Shown: positions 23,903 to 33,115, counted from the first letter of the stretch. The stretch: DNA of 64,000 nt from DATCLS01 sp036563805 (GCA_036563805.1 DATCLS010000026.1:1-64000); one strand, 5' to 3'. Numbers and translations: made by a program. Notes: generated from the letters alone by a model not told the origin.

Positions 23903-24982
23903 ATGCACACGAGATCGCGACGCCTGCTCGCCCCGCTGCTCGCCGCCGGCTGCGTGGTCGCGGCAGCCGGGTGCTCCGACGACAACAACACCCGGGCCGG
24001 CGCGGACACGGGGGTGTCCGCCAACGACGAGAACCAGTGCGAGTCGATCGATCTGGCCGACGCGCCCGATGAGCCGGTCACCATCCGCCTCGGCCACGGC
24101 GCCGCCGCCGAGGAGCAGGTGTGGCTCATGGCCGCCAACCCCGATATCGGTGAGTACGACGGGGTCTGGTACGAGCTCGAGATGCGCCAGTTCCGCGGCA
24201 ACGAGGAGCGGTTCGTCGCCTACCAGGCGGGCGAGCTCGACGCCGTGACCTCATCGGCGCCGACGCTGGTCTCGGCGGTGTCGTCCGGCGTCGACGTGAG
24301 CGCCGTGGCGAGCATCAGCCAGGAAGCGGCCGACGGCGAGTTCCGCACGACCTACGTGGCGCTCGAGGGCAGCGGCATCGAGTCGCCGGAGGACCTCGAG
24401 GGCAAGACGATCGGCATCGTCGACATCGGCTCGGCCACCGACTACTGGGCCAAGACCGCAGTGGCCTCGGCCGGGCTCGACTTCGAGAGCGACGCCGAGT
24501 ACGTGGTGCTGCCCTTCCCCGCCCAGGAGGAGGCGCTGCGCAACGGCTCGATCGACGTGGCCGTGATGGTCGAGCCGTTCTACACGATGGCCATGGAGCA
24601 GGGCGGGCTGGTCGAGGTGTTCGACTCGCTCACCGGCCCCGGCTTCGACCAGGAGCTGATCTCCCTGGCCTTCGATAACACGTTCCGCGAGGAGAACCCC
24701 GGCGTGGTCTGCGCCTACCTCGCTGACCTCCAGGCCGCCACCGAGTGGTACCTGGAGAACGAGGACGAGGCCAAGCAGATCCTCGTCGACGAAGGCTACG
24801 TGTCCACCCCGATCGAGGTGTACCAGGCCGCGGGCGACTGGCTCCGCGACCCCGACGCCACCATCGACGTCGACCGGCTCGACGAGCTGATCGACTCGAT
24901 GATCGAGTACGGCGTGCTGCAGGAGGACCAGCGGGTGCCTGCCGAGCAGCTCGTGGCCGGCGACACCGCCCCGACGGCGTGA
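23903..24982 (+). CDS. ABC transporter substrate-binding lipoprotein (SsuA/TauA/NMT1 type)
   Basis: 359 residues from ATG 23903 (GAGGGAG upstream). The lipoprotein signal ends in VAAAGC, so the mature protein is lipid-anchored at Cys. The rest is a type-2 periplasmic-binding fold of the NMT1/SsuA class: VTIRLGHG, the AYQAGELDAVTSSAPTLVSA ligand-site stretch, DLEGKTIGIVDIGSATDYWA, and GSIDVAVMVEPFY. This class binds aliphatic sulfonates, taurine, thiamine precursors or aromatic acids. It heads a transporter operon with overlapping genes. Its stop overlaps the ATPase start by GTGA. Confidence 0.9.
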   Translation: MHTRSRRLLAPLLAAGCVVAAAGCSDDNNTRAGADTGVSANDENQCESIDLADAPDEPVTIRLGHGAAAEEQVWLMAANPDIGEYDGVWYELEMRQFRGNEERFVAYQAGELDAVTSSAPTLVSAVSSGVDVSAVASISQEAADGEFRTTYVALEGSGIESPEDLEGKTIGIVDIGSATDYWAKTAVASAGLDFESDAEYVVLPFPAQEEALRNGSIDVAVMVEPFYTMAMEQGGLVEVFDSLTGPGFDQELISLAFDNTFREENPGVVCAYLADLQAATEWYLENEDEAKQILVDEGYVSTPIEVYQAAGDWLRDPDATIDVDRLDELIDSMIEYGVLQEDQRVPAEQLVAGDTAPTA

Positions 24983-25872
24983 GGTCGGCCATCGACACCG
25001 AGGGGGCGCCGGTGCCAGCCGCGACGCCCGACGGCCGGCCCGCCGGCGGCCCGGGCCGGACGGGCCGGACGGGCGCCTGCCCGGCGCTGGAGATCCGCGG
25101 CCTCACCAAGCAGTTCCGCCGCGGCGCCCAGGTGGTGCAGGCCCTGGCCGACGTCGACCTCACCGTGCAGGACGGCGAGTTCCTGACCATCCTCGGGCCC
25201 AGCGGTTGCGGGAAGAGCACGCTGCTCCACATCGTCGGCGGGTTCGAGTCGGCGACCACGGGCGAGGTGCTCGTGCACGGCCGGCCGGTCACCAAGCCCG
25301 GGCGCGACCGGGGGATGGTGTTCCAGCAGGCCACGCTGTTCCCCTGGAAGTCCGTGCTCGACAACGTCGCCTGGTCGTACCGGGTCGACAAAATCGGCAA
25401 GCGCGAGGCCCGCGAGCGGGCGCGGGCGCTGGTGGCGCTCGTCGGCCTCGAGGAGTTCGCCGACGCCTACCCGGGCGAGCTGTCCGGTGGTATGCGGCAA
25501 CGGGCCGCGCTGGCCCGCACGCTGGCGCTCGAGCCCGAGGTGCTGCTCATGGACGAGCCGTTCGGGGCCCTCGACGCCCAGACCCGCGAGGTCATGCAGG
25601 AGGAGCTCAACCGCATCTGGCAAGCCTCCGGCATCACCGTCGTGTTCATCACCCACGACATCTACGAGGCCATCTTCCTGGGCGACCGGGTGGCCGTCAT
25701 GAGCGCCCGCCCCGGGCGGATCGCCGAGTGCGTGCCGATCGAGCTCGAGCGCCCCCGCTCCGGCGAGGTCAAGAAGTCGGCGGCGGTGCAGGAGTACCAC
25801 AACCGGTTCTGGGACGCCCTGCGCCACGAGGGCCTGGGCTCGGCCCCGGCGGACCCGGGGTCCTTCGCCTGA
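24979..25872 (+). CDS. ABC transporter ATPase (SsuB/TauB type)
   Basis: 297 residues from GTG 24979. Walker A is GPSGCGKST, the Q-loop lies in VFQQATLFPWKSV, the signature is LSGGMRQRAALART, Walker B is VLLMDEPFGALD, and the switch His lies in FITHDI. It is close to the nitrate/sulfonate/taurine importer ATPases. The first about 35 residues are Pro/Gly/Thr-rich. It overlaps the lipoprotein gene by 4 bases and the first permease by 1 base (TGATG). Confidence 0.93.
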   Translation: MRSAIDTEGAPVPAATPDGRPAGGPGRTGRTGACPALEIRGLTKQFRRGAQVVQALADVDLTVQDGEFLTILGPSGCGKSTLLHIVGGFESATTGEVLVHGRPVTKPGRDRGMVFQQATLFPWKSVLDNVAWSYRVDKIGKREARERARALVALVGLEEFADAYPGELSGGMRQRAALARTLALEPEVLLMDEPFGALDAQTREVMQEELNRIWQASGITVVFITHDIYEAIFLGDRVAVMSARPGRIAECVPIELERPRSGEVKKSAAVQEYHNRFWDALRHEGLGSAPADPGSFA

Positions 25873-26741
25873 TGGCGGTGGCCGCCCCCACCGACGGGGA
25901 CCTGCTCGGCAGGGACCATCCGGAGGCCGGCGGGGTGCGGACCGCCGGCGGCCTGCGGACGCTCGGCGCGGTCATGCTCGAGCGGCGGTGGCCGGTGACC
26001 CTGGCGTTCGTCGCCCTCGTCGTCGGGGCCTGGGAGCTGTGGGGCGCGCTGGGGCGGCTGCCCCGCTACGTGCTGGCCCCCCACGCCATCGGCGCCGCGC
26101 TGGTCGAGCACCTGGCCGACGGGACGCTGGGTGACCCCACGCTGTCCAGCCTCCAGCGGCTCGGCGTCGGCTTCGCCCTCGGCACGGCGGCCGGCGTGCT
26201 CCTCGGGCTGCTGGCGGGCGTGAACCGGGTGGCCGAGGACGTCGCCGACCCGGTCGTCTCGCTGACCTACCCGCTGCCGAAGATCGCCCTGTTCCCGGCC
26301 ATCGCCGTGTGGCTCGGCTACACCGACCAGGCCCGGATCCTCGTCATCGCCCTCGGCTGCTTCTACCCGGCGTTCGTCAACGCGCTGAGCGGCACCCGGA
26401 CCGTCGACCGCCAACTGCTGTGGGTTGCGGCCAACGCCGGCGCCGGACGCGTGCGGGCGTTCTTCCAGGTCGTGCTGCCCGCCGCCTTGCCCCGCATCCT
26501 CGTCGGCGTCCGGGTCAGCCTGGCGCTCGCCTACGTGCTGCTCTTCTCCACCGAGGCGATCGCCTCCCGCGAGGGCCTGGGCCACCTCATCGACGACAGC
26601 TACCTCAACGTGAACTACGAGCTCATGTACGCGTCGATCGTGCTCCTGGCCCTGCTCGGCTTCGTGTCCGACCGGATCGTGGTCGCCATCGGCGACCGCT
26701 TGACCCGCGGGCACACGATCGAGGCGGTCGGCCGTGCCTGA
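25872..26741 (+). CDS. ABC transporter permease 1 (SsuC/TauC type)
   Basis: 289 residues with about six membrane helices. The binding-protein-dependent inner-membrane motif (EAA loop) is LLWVAANAGAGRVRAFFQVVLPAALPRIL. A cytoplasmic N-terminus of about 38 residues precedes the first helix (VTLAFVALVVGAWELWGAL). It forms the pore with the second permease. Start TGATG overlap with the ATPase; 8-base overlap with permease 2. Confidence 0.92.
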   Translation: MAVAAPTDGDLLGRDHPEAGGVRTAGGLRTLGAVMLERRWPVTLAFVALVVGAWELWGALGRLPRYVLAPHAIGAALVEHLADGTLGDPTLSSLQRLGVGFALGTAAGVLLGLLAGVNRVAEDVADPVVSLTYPLPKIALFPAIAVWLGYTDQARILVIALGCFYPAFVNALSGTRTVDRQLLWVAANAGAGRVRAFFQVVLPAALPRILVGVRVSLALAYVLLFSTEAIASREGLGHLIDDSYLNVNYELMYASIVLLALLGFVSDRIVVAIGDRLTRGHTIEAVGRA

Positions 26742-27612
26742 GGCGGTGCCCGAGGTGGTGTCCGAGGTCGCGCCGGAGGCGGCGTCGGTGCCGGTGACGG
26801 CGCCGGCTCCGGCCGAGCTCGCCGCTGGCGGCGACCGGGCCTCCGCGCTGCGGCGCCTGGCCGGCAGCCGCCGGCTGCGCCGGATCCTGGCCGTGGCGGG
26901 CGCGTTCGCCATCTGGCAGGGCTTGGCCGTGCGGAGCACGTCGCCGCTGCTGCCCGGCGTCGACACCACCGTCGAGCGCCTGGCCGACGACATCGGCTCC
27001 GGCCTGGTCTGGCGCCATGCCCAGGTCACGCTGCTGCGCGGCGGCATCGGCCTCGCCCTCGCCATCGTCATAGGCGTCGGCCTCGGCGTGCTCATGGCCC
27101 GGAGCCGCCTGGTCGAGTCGGCCATCGAGCCGCTGCTGGCCAGCACCTACCCGGTGCCCAAGCTGGCCCTGTACCCGATCTTCCTGCTGTGGCTGGGCCT
27201 CGGCGCCCAATCGAAGATCGCTTTGGTGACGCTCGAGTGCCTGTACCCGATCGCCTACAACACCTACTCCGGCGCCAAGGCGGTCAGCCGGGCGCAGATG
27301 TGGGCGGCCCTGAACGCCGGGGCCTCGCGCCTGCGGATCATCTGGTCGGTCGTCTTGAAGTCCTCGCTGCCGTCGATCCTCACCGGCATCCGCATCGCCC
27401 TGCCCATCGCCATGGTGGTCATGGTCGTCACCGAGCTGATGGGCGAGAGCCTGGGGCTCGGGTTCCTGATCCGCCAGGCGGGCACCCGGTTCCAGCCCGA
27501 GGGCGCGCTGGCCATCGTGCTGCTGCTCGGGGTCTTCGGCTTCGTCCTCGACCGGCTGCTCGTGGCCGCCACTCGTGTCCTCGCCTTCTGGGAGAAGGAG
27601 GCCGAGCTGTGA
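26734..27612 (+). CDS. ABC transporter permease 2 (SsuC/TauC type)
   Basis: 292 residues from GTG 26734, about six helices with EAA loop QMWAALNAGASRLRIIWSVVLKSSLPSIL. The Val/Pro/Glu/Ala-rich first 40 residues are non-conserved. Most SsuC/TauC systems use one permease as a homodimer; here two diverged permeases with one ATPase imply a heterodimeric pore. Permease 1 and 2 share layout but differ greatly in sequence. Confidence 0.92.
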   Translation: MPEAVPEVVSEVAPEAASVPVTAPAPAELAAGGDRASALRRLAGSRRLRRILAVAGAFAIWQGLAVRSTSPLLPGVDTTVERLADDIGSGLVWRHAQVTLLRGGIGLALAIVIGVGLGVLMARSRLVESAIEPLLASTYPVPKLALYPIFLLWLGLGAQSKIALVTLECLYPIAYNTYSGAKAVSRAQMWAALNAGASRLRIIWSVVLKSSLPSILTGIRIALPIAMVVMVVTELMGESLGLGFLIRQAGTRFQPEGALAIVLLLGVFGFVLDRLLVAATRVLAFWEKEAEL

Positions 27613-27649
27613 CGGGCGACGGCCGGGCGGCGGGCCGGCCTGGGGCCTA

Positions 27650-28378
27650 GTGGACGCCCCCTGGGAGCCCCTGCTCACCGAGCGCGACCGGGCCGTGTTC
27701 CCGGCCGCCGGCTACGGCGTGGACGCGGCGCCGGCGGAGGTCGGCGACCGGCCGGCCCTGGTGGTCGTCGACATGACCCGGGACTTCGTGGGCGACCGCC
27801 CCGAGCCGGTGCTGGAGTCGATCCGCCGGTACCCCAACAGCTGCGGGGCGGAGGCCTGGGAGGCCATGGACCGGCTCGCCCCGCTCCTGGCCGCCGCCCG
27901 GCGGGCCGGCGTGCCGATCGTGTACACGGCCAACGACCCGTCGCCGGCGGCGCGGAGCCTCGAGGCGGCCAGCTGGGCCCGCAGGAATGCCCGGGTCGGC
28001 GACCGGTGGGCCGAGCATGGCTCGGCGCTGTCGGACATCGCCCCGCCGATCGCCCCCGAGCCCGGCGACGTGGTCGTGCTGAAGACCAAGCCGAGCGCCT
28101 TCTTCGACACGCCGTTGCGCCAGTACCTCACGATGTGGGGCACGGACACGGTCGTGTGCTGCGGCGCCACCACCAGCGGCTGCGTCCGGGCGACCGTCGT
28201 CGACGCGTTCTCCCACGGCTACGACGTGGTGCTCGTCGCCGACGCCACCGTCGACCGGGGCCAAGCGTCGCACGCCATCGGGCTGTTCGACATGTTCCAG
28301 AAGTACGCCCGCCTCACGACGGCCGCCGCGCTCACCGCGGTCCTCGCCGGCCGCGCCAGCACCCGCCCGGCGGGCTGA
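27650..28378 (+). CDS. Isochorismatase-family cysteine hydrolase (amidohydrolase-like)
   Basis: About 242 residues from GTG 27650. The triad is Asp in LVVVDMTRDF, Lys in VLKTKPSAF and Cys in VCCGATTSGCVRATVVDA. The ATTSGCVRATVVDAFSHG stretch resembles N-carbamoylsarcosine amidohydrolases and maleamate amidase (NicF) more than true isochorismatases, so C-N bond hydrolysis of an amide or carbamoyl group is likely. It ends the uptake operon 37 bases after permease 2. This is a hint that the imported compound, or a product of it, contains nitrogen. Confidence 0.85.
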   Translation: MDAPWEPLLTERDRAVFPAAGYGVDAAPAEVGDRPALVVVDMTRDFVGDRPEPVLESIRRYPNSCGAEAWEAMDRLAPLLAAARRAGVPIVYTANDPSPAARSLEAASWARRNARVGDRWAEHGSALSDIAPPIAPEPGDVVVLKTKPSAFFDTPLRQYLTMWGTDTVVCCGATTSGCVRATVVDAFSHGYDVVLVADATVDRGQASHAIGLFDMFQKYARLTTAAALTAVLAGRASTRPAG

Positions 28379-28408
28379 GCCCGCAGGAGCAGGTCCGCAG
28401 TCCGGCCA

Positions 28409-28435
28409 GACCCGCCGACCGGGGGTGGGCGGGTC
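28409..28435. terminator. Hairpin between the two convergent catabolic operons
   Basis: GACCCGCC (28409-28416) pairs with GGCGGGTC (28428-28435) across 11 bases, in the 94-base gap between the amidohydrolase and Rieske stops. Confidence 0.5.
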
Positions 28436-28466
28436 CGCCCCGGTCAGCGGGTCCGCTCCGGTCAGC
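28431..28466. repeat. 18-bp tandem repeat, two copies
   Basis: GGGTCCGCCCCGGTCAGC (28431-28448) and GGGTCCGCTCCGGTCAGC (28449-28466), one mismatch, between convergent operons. Confidence 0.9.
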
Positions 28467-28472
28467 GGGCGC

Positions 28473-29570
28473 TCACGCCTGCGCCGCCCGGGCCGCCAGC
28501 TGCTCCCGGGCCGCCCGCCGCAGGTGCTTGCGGACCCGGATGACCCCCAGGTCGTGCTTGTACAGCATCTCCTTGCGGTCGGCGTCGAGCGCCATGGCCT
28601 CGAGCATCTCGCGGTCCTGCTCGAGCACCGCCCAGTGCCGCCCCTCGAGGCGGTTGCGGTACAGGAACCGCCACACCGAGCGCTGCCAGCCCGACACCCG
28701 GCGGCACCGCCAGAAGAACAAGGCGCAGCGGTCTTCCGCGATCGGCACGACCGCACCGATGATCGTGAACGGGCCTCCCGGGCCGGCCGAGGGCGGATAG
28801 GGGATGGCCAGCCGCACGTACAGGGCCGAGTCGTCGACCAGCTCGGCCCAGTCGAAGTTCACGCCCTGCTGGTCGGTCTTCTCGACCCGGAACCCGTGCG
28901 GGGTCTCGAGCGCCCGGAAGTCGGCGGTCTGCGAGCCCTGCGACATCGAGTGCGAGTCGCGGTGCAGGAAGGCGCCGTGCATGGGGTCGAGCACGTTCTC
29001 CAGGGCGAACCGGGCCGGGGTGCGCCACTCGGCGTAGCAGAGCATGTGGCTCCACGCCGGGTCGCGGAGCTCCTCGGGGGTCGAGAACGGCGTCGGTGGC
29101 GTGTCGGGCAGGTTGCCGAACCACACGAACACCGCCCCGGCGTGCTCGACCGCGGGGAACGGGCGGCCGGCGCGCCGGCCCTCCAGCGCACAGCCGGGCT
29201 GCCCGGGGACCGAGACGACGAGCCCGTCGCCGGCGACGACGACGCCGTGGTAGCGGCAGGCCACGGCGTCGGGCCCACAGGGCACGCCGAGCGACAGCGG
29301 GGCGCCACGGTGCGGGCAGCGGTCCTCGAGCACCTGGATGGTCCCGTCCTCGGTGCGCCACAGGACCAGCTCCTCGCCCGCCCGGCGCAGGCCGATCGGC
29401 TCGCGGCCCACCCACGAGGACGGGCACACCGGGTACCAGCGGTCGCGGATGCCGCGGGCGATGAGCGCGTCCACGTCGGCGTCGGTGATCTCGGCGGGCG
29501 CCGCGGGGTCGGCGGGCGCCGCGGGTGTCGTCGTGGCGGTTGCGGTAGCGGCAGGGTCGGTCACGGTCAT
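28473..29570 (-). CDS. Rieske non-haem iron aromatic oxygenase, alpha subunit
   Basis: 365 residues from ATG 29570 (GGAGG upstream). The Rieske [2Fe-2S] ligands are Cys85/His87 in CPHRG and Cys105/His108 in CRYHG (C-x-H-x17-C-x2-H). The catalytic mononuclear iron motif is DPMHGAFLH (Asp195, His198, His203). Length and layout fit the phthalate-4,5-dioxygenase/vanillate-demethylase group, which act without a beta subunit. It inserts oxygen into an aromatic ring or removes a methyl group. No reductase partner is encoded nearby. It is last in the ten-gene operon, 80 bases after the small HTH gene. Confidence 0.92.
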   Translation of the reverse strand: MTVTDPAATATATTTPAAPADPAAPAEITDADVDALIARGIRDRWYPVCPSSWVGREPIGLRRAGEELVLWRTEDGTIQVLEDRCPHRGAPLSLGVPCGPDAVACRYHGVVVAGDGLVVSVPGQPGCALEGRRAGRPFPAVEHAGAVFVWFGNLPDTPPTPFSTPEELRDPAWSHMLCYAEWRTPARFALENVLDPMHGAFLHRDSHSMSQGSQTADFRALETPHGFRVEKTDQQGVNFDWAELVDDSALYVRLAIPYPPSAGPGGPFTIIGAVVPIAEDRCALFFWRCRRVSGWQRSVWRFLYRNRLEGRHWAVLEQDREMLEAMALDADRKEMLYKHDLGVIRVRKHLRRAAREQLAARAAQA

Positions 29571-29650
29571 CGCGGCCTCCACGTGTCGAGCGATCCGGGG
29601 TTCAGGCATCCGGTTTCGGGGGGGCGGGCCCGGCGGCCCGGCCGGACGGG

Positions 29651-29881
29651 TCAGGCGCCGAGCCGGGCGAGCTCGGCCTGGAACGACTCCACGGTCCACT
29701 CCGCCCCCCGGGGGTCGCGCACGCCGTGCTCGCGCACGAAGGCGACGAGCGCGTCGAGCTCCCAGTGGCCGGCGGCGAAGCCGGCCTCGATGGCGTCGGC
29801 CAGCTGGTCCTCCCACTCGGTGGGCGGGGCGGACCGGGTCTGGTGGGGTTCCAGGTACGGGTCGGGGAGGGGACGGGGCAT
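29651..29881 (-). CDS. Small helix-turn-helix-like protein of aromatic clusters
   Basis: 76 residues: PYLEPHQTRSAPPTEWEDQL, then helices DAIEAGFAAG, ELDALVAFVREHGV and TVESFQAELARLG. This matches short proteins usually annotated as recombinase-like HTH that sit beside Rieske oxygenases; their role is unknown. The ATG overlaps the aldehyde-dehydrogenase stop by one base (TGATG). Too small to be a recombinase. It might be an assembly or specificity partner of the oxygenase (inference). Confidence 0.75.
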   Translation of the reverse strand: MPRPLPDPYLEPHQTRSAPPTEWEDQLADAIEAGFAAGHWELDALVAFVREHGVRDPRGAEWTVESFQAELARLGA

Positions 29882-31338
29882 CAGCTCACCTCCAATCCCG
29901 CGAAGGGCAGCGGGGCGTCGTCGAGCCCGAGATAGAGGCTCCGTTCGGACTGGTACTGGCGGACACCGGCCAGGCCCTTCTCCCGGCCGATCCCGGAGTC
30001 GCCCTCGCCCCCGAAGGGGCTGGCGACCGACAGCTGCTTGGTCGTGTTCACCCAGGTGGTACCGGCCCGGATGCGCCGGGACAAGCGCAGGGCCAGCGGC
30101 GTGTCGCCGGTCCACACCGTGGCCGACAGCCCGTAGGCGGTGGCGTTGGCCAGGCGGACGGCGTCGTCCTCGTCCTCGAAGGGCAGGACGGTCACGACCG
30201 GGCCGAAGATCTCCTCGGTGCACGCCGGGTGGTCGGGCGGCAGCCCGCTGAGCACGGTGGGGGCGACGTAGGGGCCGGCCGCCAGGTCCGGGTCGGCGGG
30301 CGGGCCGCCCCCGCAGTGGACGACGGCGCCGTCGGCCACCGCCCGCTCGACGTAAGCCAGGACCTTGGCCCGATGGGCGTCGCTGATCAGCGGCCCCACC
30401 CGGGTCTCGGGGCGGCGGGGGTCGCCGACCGGGAGGCGGCGGGCGGCGTCGACGACTTGCTCCGTGAACTCGTCGACGATCGACCGGTGGACGAGCAGCC
30501 GCGACGACGCCACGCACGCCTGCCCGGCGCCGCCGAACGCGCCGTACACGGCGCCGGCCACCGCCTGGGTGCGGCGGGCGTCGGGGAACACGATCGCCGG
30601 CCCCTTGCCGCCCAACTCGAGCGAGACGCCGACGAACCGGGGCGCGCACCGCTCGGCGATCCGCCGGCCGGTGGCCGTGCCGCCGGTGAACGACACCCGG
30701 CGCACGGCCGGGTGGTCGACGACCGCCTCGCCCACGGTGCCGTCGCCGGGCAGCACGGTCAGCAGCCCGTCGGGCAGGCCGGCCTCCGCCGCCAGCCGGG
30801 CCACCTCCCGGGCCACCAGGGGCGTCTCCTCCGACGGCTTCAGCAGCACCGCGCACCCGGCGGCCAGGGCCGGGGCGATCTTCTGGGCCTCGCTGGCGAT
30901 CGGGCTGTTCCAGGGCGTGATGGCGGCCACGACCCCGACGGGGACGTGGTGGGTCAGCGCCAGGTAGGGGCCCCGGGCCGGCGGCAGCGCGCCCGCCTGG
31001 GTCTCGCAGACGGCGGCGAAGAAGCGGAACGTCCCGGCCGCCGAGGCCACCAGGGCCCGGGCCTCGGTGATCGGCTTGCCGCAGTCGAGCGTCTGCAGGT
31101 CGGCCAGGCGCGCCGCGTCGGCCTCGATGGCGTCGCCGATCGCCCGCAGGATGCGGGCCCGCTCGTGGGGCAGGAGGTCGCGCCAGCCGGGCTCGTCCAT
31201 GGCCGCCGCGGCGCGCTCGGCGGCCCGGTCGACGTCGGCCGGCGTGGCGACGGGCACGCGCCCGACCTCCGAGCCGTCGTGGGGGAAGCGGGAGACGAGC
31301 TCGGCGCGGCCGTCGCGTGTGGGGGTGATCTCGGCCAT
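29881..31338 (-). CDS. Aldehyde dehydrogenase (NAD(P)+)
   Basis: 485 residues, the normal ALDH length. The cofactor region is ITPWNSPIASEAQK with KPSEETPLVA, the general base Glu241 lies in SLELGGKGP, and the nucleophile Cys275 in GGAGQACVASSR. It oxidises an aldehyde to its acid. Just upstream is the thiamine-diphosphate enzyme, separated by a single base, so the likely substrate is the aldehyde released by decarboxylation of a 2-oxo acid. Confidence 0.92.
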   Translation of the reverse strand: MAEITPTRDGRAELVSRFPHDGSEVGRVPVATPADVDRAAERAAAAMDEPGWRDLLPHERARILRAIGDAIEADAARLADLQTLDCGKPITEARALVASAAGTFRFFAAVCETQAGALPPARGPYLALTHHVPVGVVAAITPWNSPIASEAQKIAPALAAGCAVLLKPSEETPLVAREVARLAAEAGLPDGLLTVLPGDGTVGEAVVDHPAVRRVSFTGGTATGRRIAERCAPRFVGVSLELGGKGPAIVFPDARRTQAVAGAVYGAFGGAGQACVASSRLLVHRSIVDEFTEQVVDAARRLPVGDPRRPETRVGPLISDAHRAKVLAYVERAVADGAVVHCGGGPPADPDLAAGPYVAPTVLSGLPPDHPACTEEIFGPVVTVLPFEDEDDAVRLANATAYGLSATVWTGDTPLALRLSRRIRAGTTWVNTTKQLSVASPFGGEGDSGIGREKGLAGVRQYQSERSLYLGLDDAPLPFAGLEVS

Positions 31339-31339
31339 G

Positions 31340-33115
31340 TCAGCCCACCTTCACCGGGGGTGTGAACGGCTGGGGCATCGGCCCCAGCGCCTCGACGTCG
31401 ACGACGACGACCGCCGGGGCCCGCTCGGCCAGGGCGGCGGCGACGACACGGCGGAAGTCGGCCGCCGTGCCGACCCGCTCGGCCCGCAGGCCGCAGGCCC
31501 GCGCGACCGCCACCAGGTCGGGGGTGGCCAGGTCGACGCCGGCCCGGCGGCCGACGAACGCGTCCTGGGTGTTGCGGAGCACGCCGTAGCCCCCGTCGTC
31601 GAACACGACCAGCACGAGGCGGGGGCGCTCCTGGGCGAGCGTGGCCAGCTCGCCGAGATCGACGGCCAGGCCGCCGTCGCCGGCCAGGACGACCGTCGGC
31701 ACCTCGGGGCGGGCCACGGCGGCGCCCAGGCCGGTGGCCAGGCCCTGGCCGATCCCGCCGCCGGCGGCGTGGAGGTTCGACCGCCAGTCGTGCACCGGGA
31801 GCAGCCGGTTGCCCCAGGTGCTGGTCGGGATCGTGACGTCGCGGCAGATGACGGCGTCTCGCGGCAGCAGGTCGGCCAGCGACGCGCACAGCGCGGCCTG
31901 GGGCCCGGCCGCCTCGGCCACCGCCCGGCGGACGGCGGCGCGGGCGCGGGCGACCTCGTCGGCCCAGCCGGGCTCGACGGCGTGGGGGGTCTCGGCCAGG
32001 GCGGTGGCCAGCGCCCGGAGCGTGGCCCCGGCCTCGCCGACGATGCCGACCGCGCACGGGTAGGCCCGGCCCAGGGCGGCCGGGTCGACGTCGACCTGGA
32101 TCTGGCGGGCGGGCAGGGGGAGGGTCAGGTCGCGGGTCTCGTTGGACCGGAAGTGGGTGCCGACGGCCAACAGCAGGTCGGCCCGGTCGAGCAGGGGCTC
32201 ACAGGCGGGGGTGGCGGCGAAGGCGCCGACCACCCGGGGGTCGTCCTCGGGCAGCGTGCCTCGGCCCGACACCGAGGTCAGCACCCCGGCCGGCAGCACG
32301 GCGAGCAGGTCGGCGAGGGCGGCGCCGGCGCGGCGGGCGCCGCCGCCGGCCCAGATCAGCGGCCGCCGGGCCGACGCCAACAGGCGGGCGGCGGCGGCCA
32401 CGGCGGCGGGGTCGGGCCCGGGGCCGGCCGGCGCCGCGAGGCCCGGGAACCAGCCCACCCGGTCGGGGTCGACCGGGCCGGCGTCGGCGCCGACGCCGGG
32501 GTCCGTGAGGCCGGGGTCGGTCGGGCCGGGGTCGGTGCGGGCGTACTGCAGGTCGACCGGCCACTCGACGCTCACCGGGCCCCGGGGGGCGGTGGCCGCC
32601 CGGCGGAACGCCTCGTCGAGCAGCTCGGCGACCGGCGTCTCGTCCTTGGGGGGCGTCCGGCCGCCGGCGGGCGCGCCGCCGGGCGTCCCGTCGCCGGCCC
32701 AGCCCCGGCCGACGGTGGCGGCGTGGCGGGACACGGCGGCGAGCAGGTCGATCTGGCCGGGGAAGTCGTGGATGTGGCCGCGGCCCCGGCCCAGCTCGTC
32801 GGTCGGGACCTGGCCGGTCACGTGGAGGACCGACGACCCGGCCGACAGGGCCTCGATGAGGGCGCCGCAGGCGTTGCCGGCGCCGGTCCCCGTGCTGGTG
32901 ACGGCCACGCCGACCCGCCCGGTCGACCGGGCCCAGCCGTCGGCGGCGTTGACCGCGGCCGCCTCGGTGCGGGTGGGCACCCAGCGCAGGTGGCGGGCGA
33001 TGGCGTCGACCAGCGGCAGGTTGTGCACCGACACGACGCCGAACGCAACGTCGGTCCCCGCCCGGCGCATGGCCGCCACCAGGGCGTCGCCCCCGTTCGG
33101 TGTGGCCAGCCCCAT
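31340..33115 (-). CDS. Thiamine-diphosphate-dependent decarboxylase-like enzyme
   Basis: 591 residues of the acetolactate synthase/benzoylformate decarboxylase superfamily. The catalytic Glu51 lies in TRTEAAAVNAADG, with a central TPP_M domain (ASARRPLIWAGGGARR). The C-terminal ThDP/Mg site starts GDGGLAVDLGELATLAQ, but has DD where NN/N commonly ends the motif. A Gly/Pro/Asp repeat stretch (ARTDPGPTDPGLTDPGVG, about 32490-32545) extends the linker before the central domain. Most likely it decarboxylates a 2-oxo acid from ring cleavage. It overlaps SDR 1 by one base (TGATG). Confidence 0.85.
   Translation of the reverse strand: MGLATPNGGDALVAAMRRAGTDVAFGVVSVHNLPLVDAIARHLRWVPTRTEAAAVNAADGWARSTGRVGVAVTSTGTGAGNACGALIEALSAGSSVLHVTGQVPTDELGRGRGHIHDFPGQIDLLAAVSRHAATVGRGWAGDGTPGGAPAGGRTPPKDETPVAELLDEAFRRAATAPRGPVSVEWPVDLQYARTDPGPTDPGLTDPGVGADAGPVDPDRVGWFPGLAAPAGPGPDPAAVAAAARLLASARRPLIWAGGGARRAGAALADLLAVLPAGVLTSVSGRGTLPEDDPRVVGAFAATPACEPLLDRADLLLAVGTHFRSNETRDLTLPLPARQIQVDVDPAALGRAYPCAVGIVGEAGATLRALATALAETPHAVEPGWADEVARARAAVRRAVAEAAGPQAALCASLADLLPRDAVICRDVTIPTSTWGNRLLPVHDWRSNLHAAGGGIGQGLATGLGAAVARPEVPTVVLAGDGGLAVDLGELATLAQERPRLVLVVFDDGGYGVLRNTQDAFVGRRAGVDLATPDLVAVARACGLRAERVGTAADFRRVVAAALAERAPAVVVVDVEALGPMPQPFTPPVKVG

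Noticed and set aside
28431..28466. Two-unit 18-bp repeat as the start of a CRISPR array
   Set aside because: Gapless tandem copies without spacers; no cas genes.
29651..29881. True site-specific recombinase gene
   Set aside because: Only 76 residues, no catalytic serine or tyrosine domain and no att-like repeats; the name of the family is misleading.
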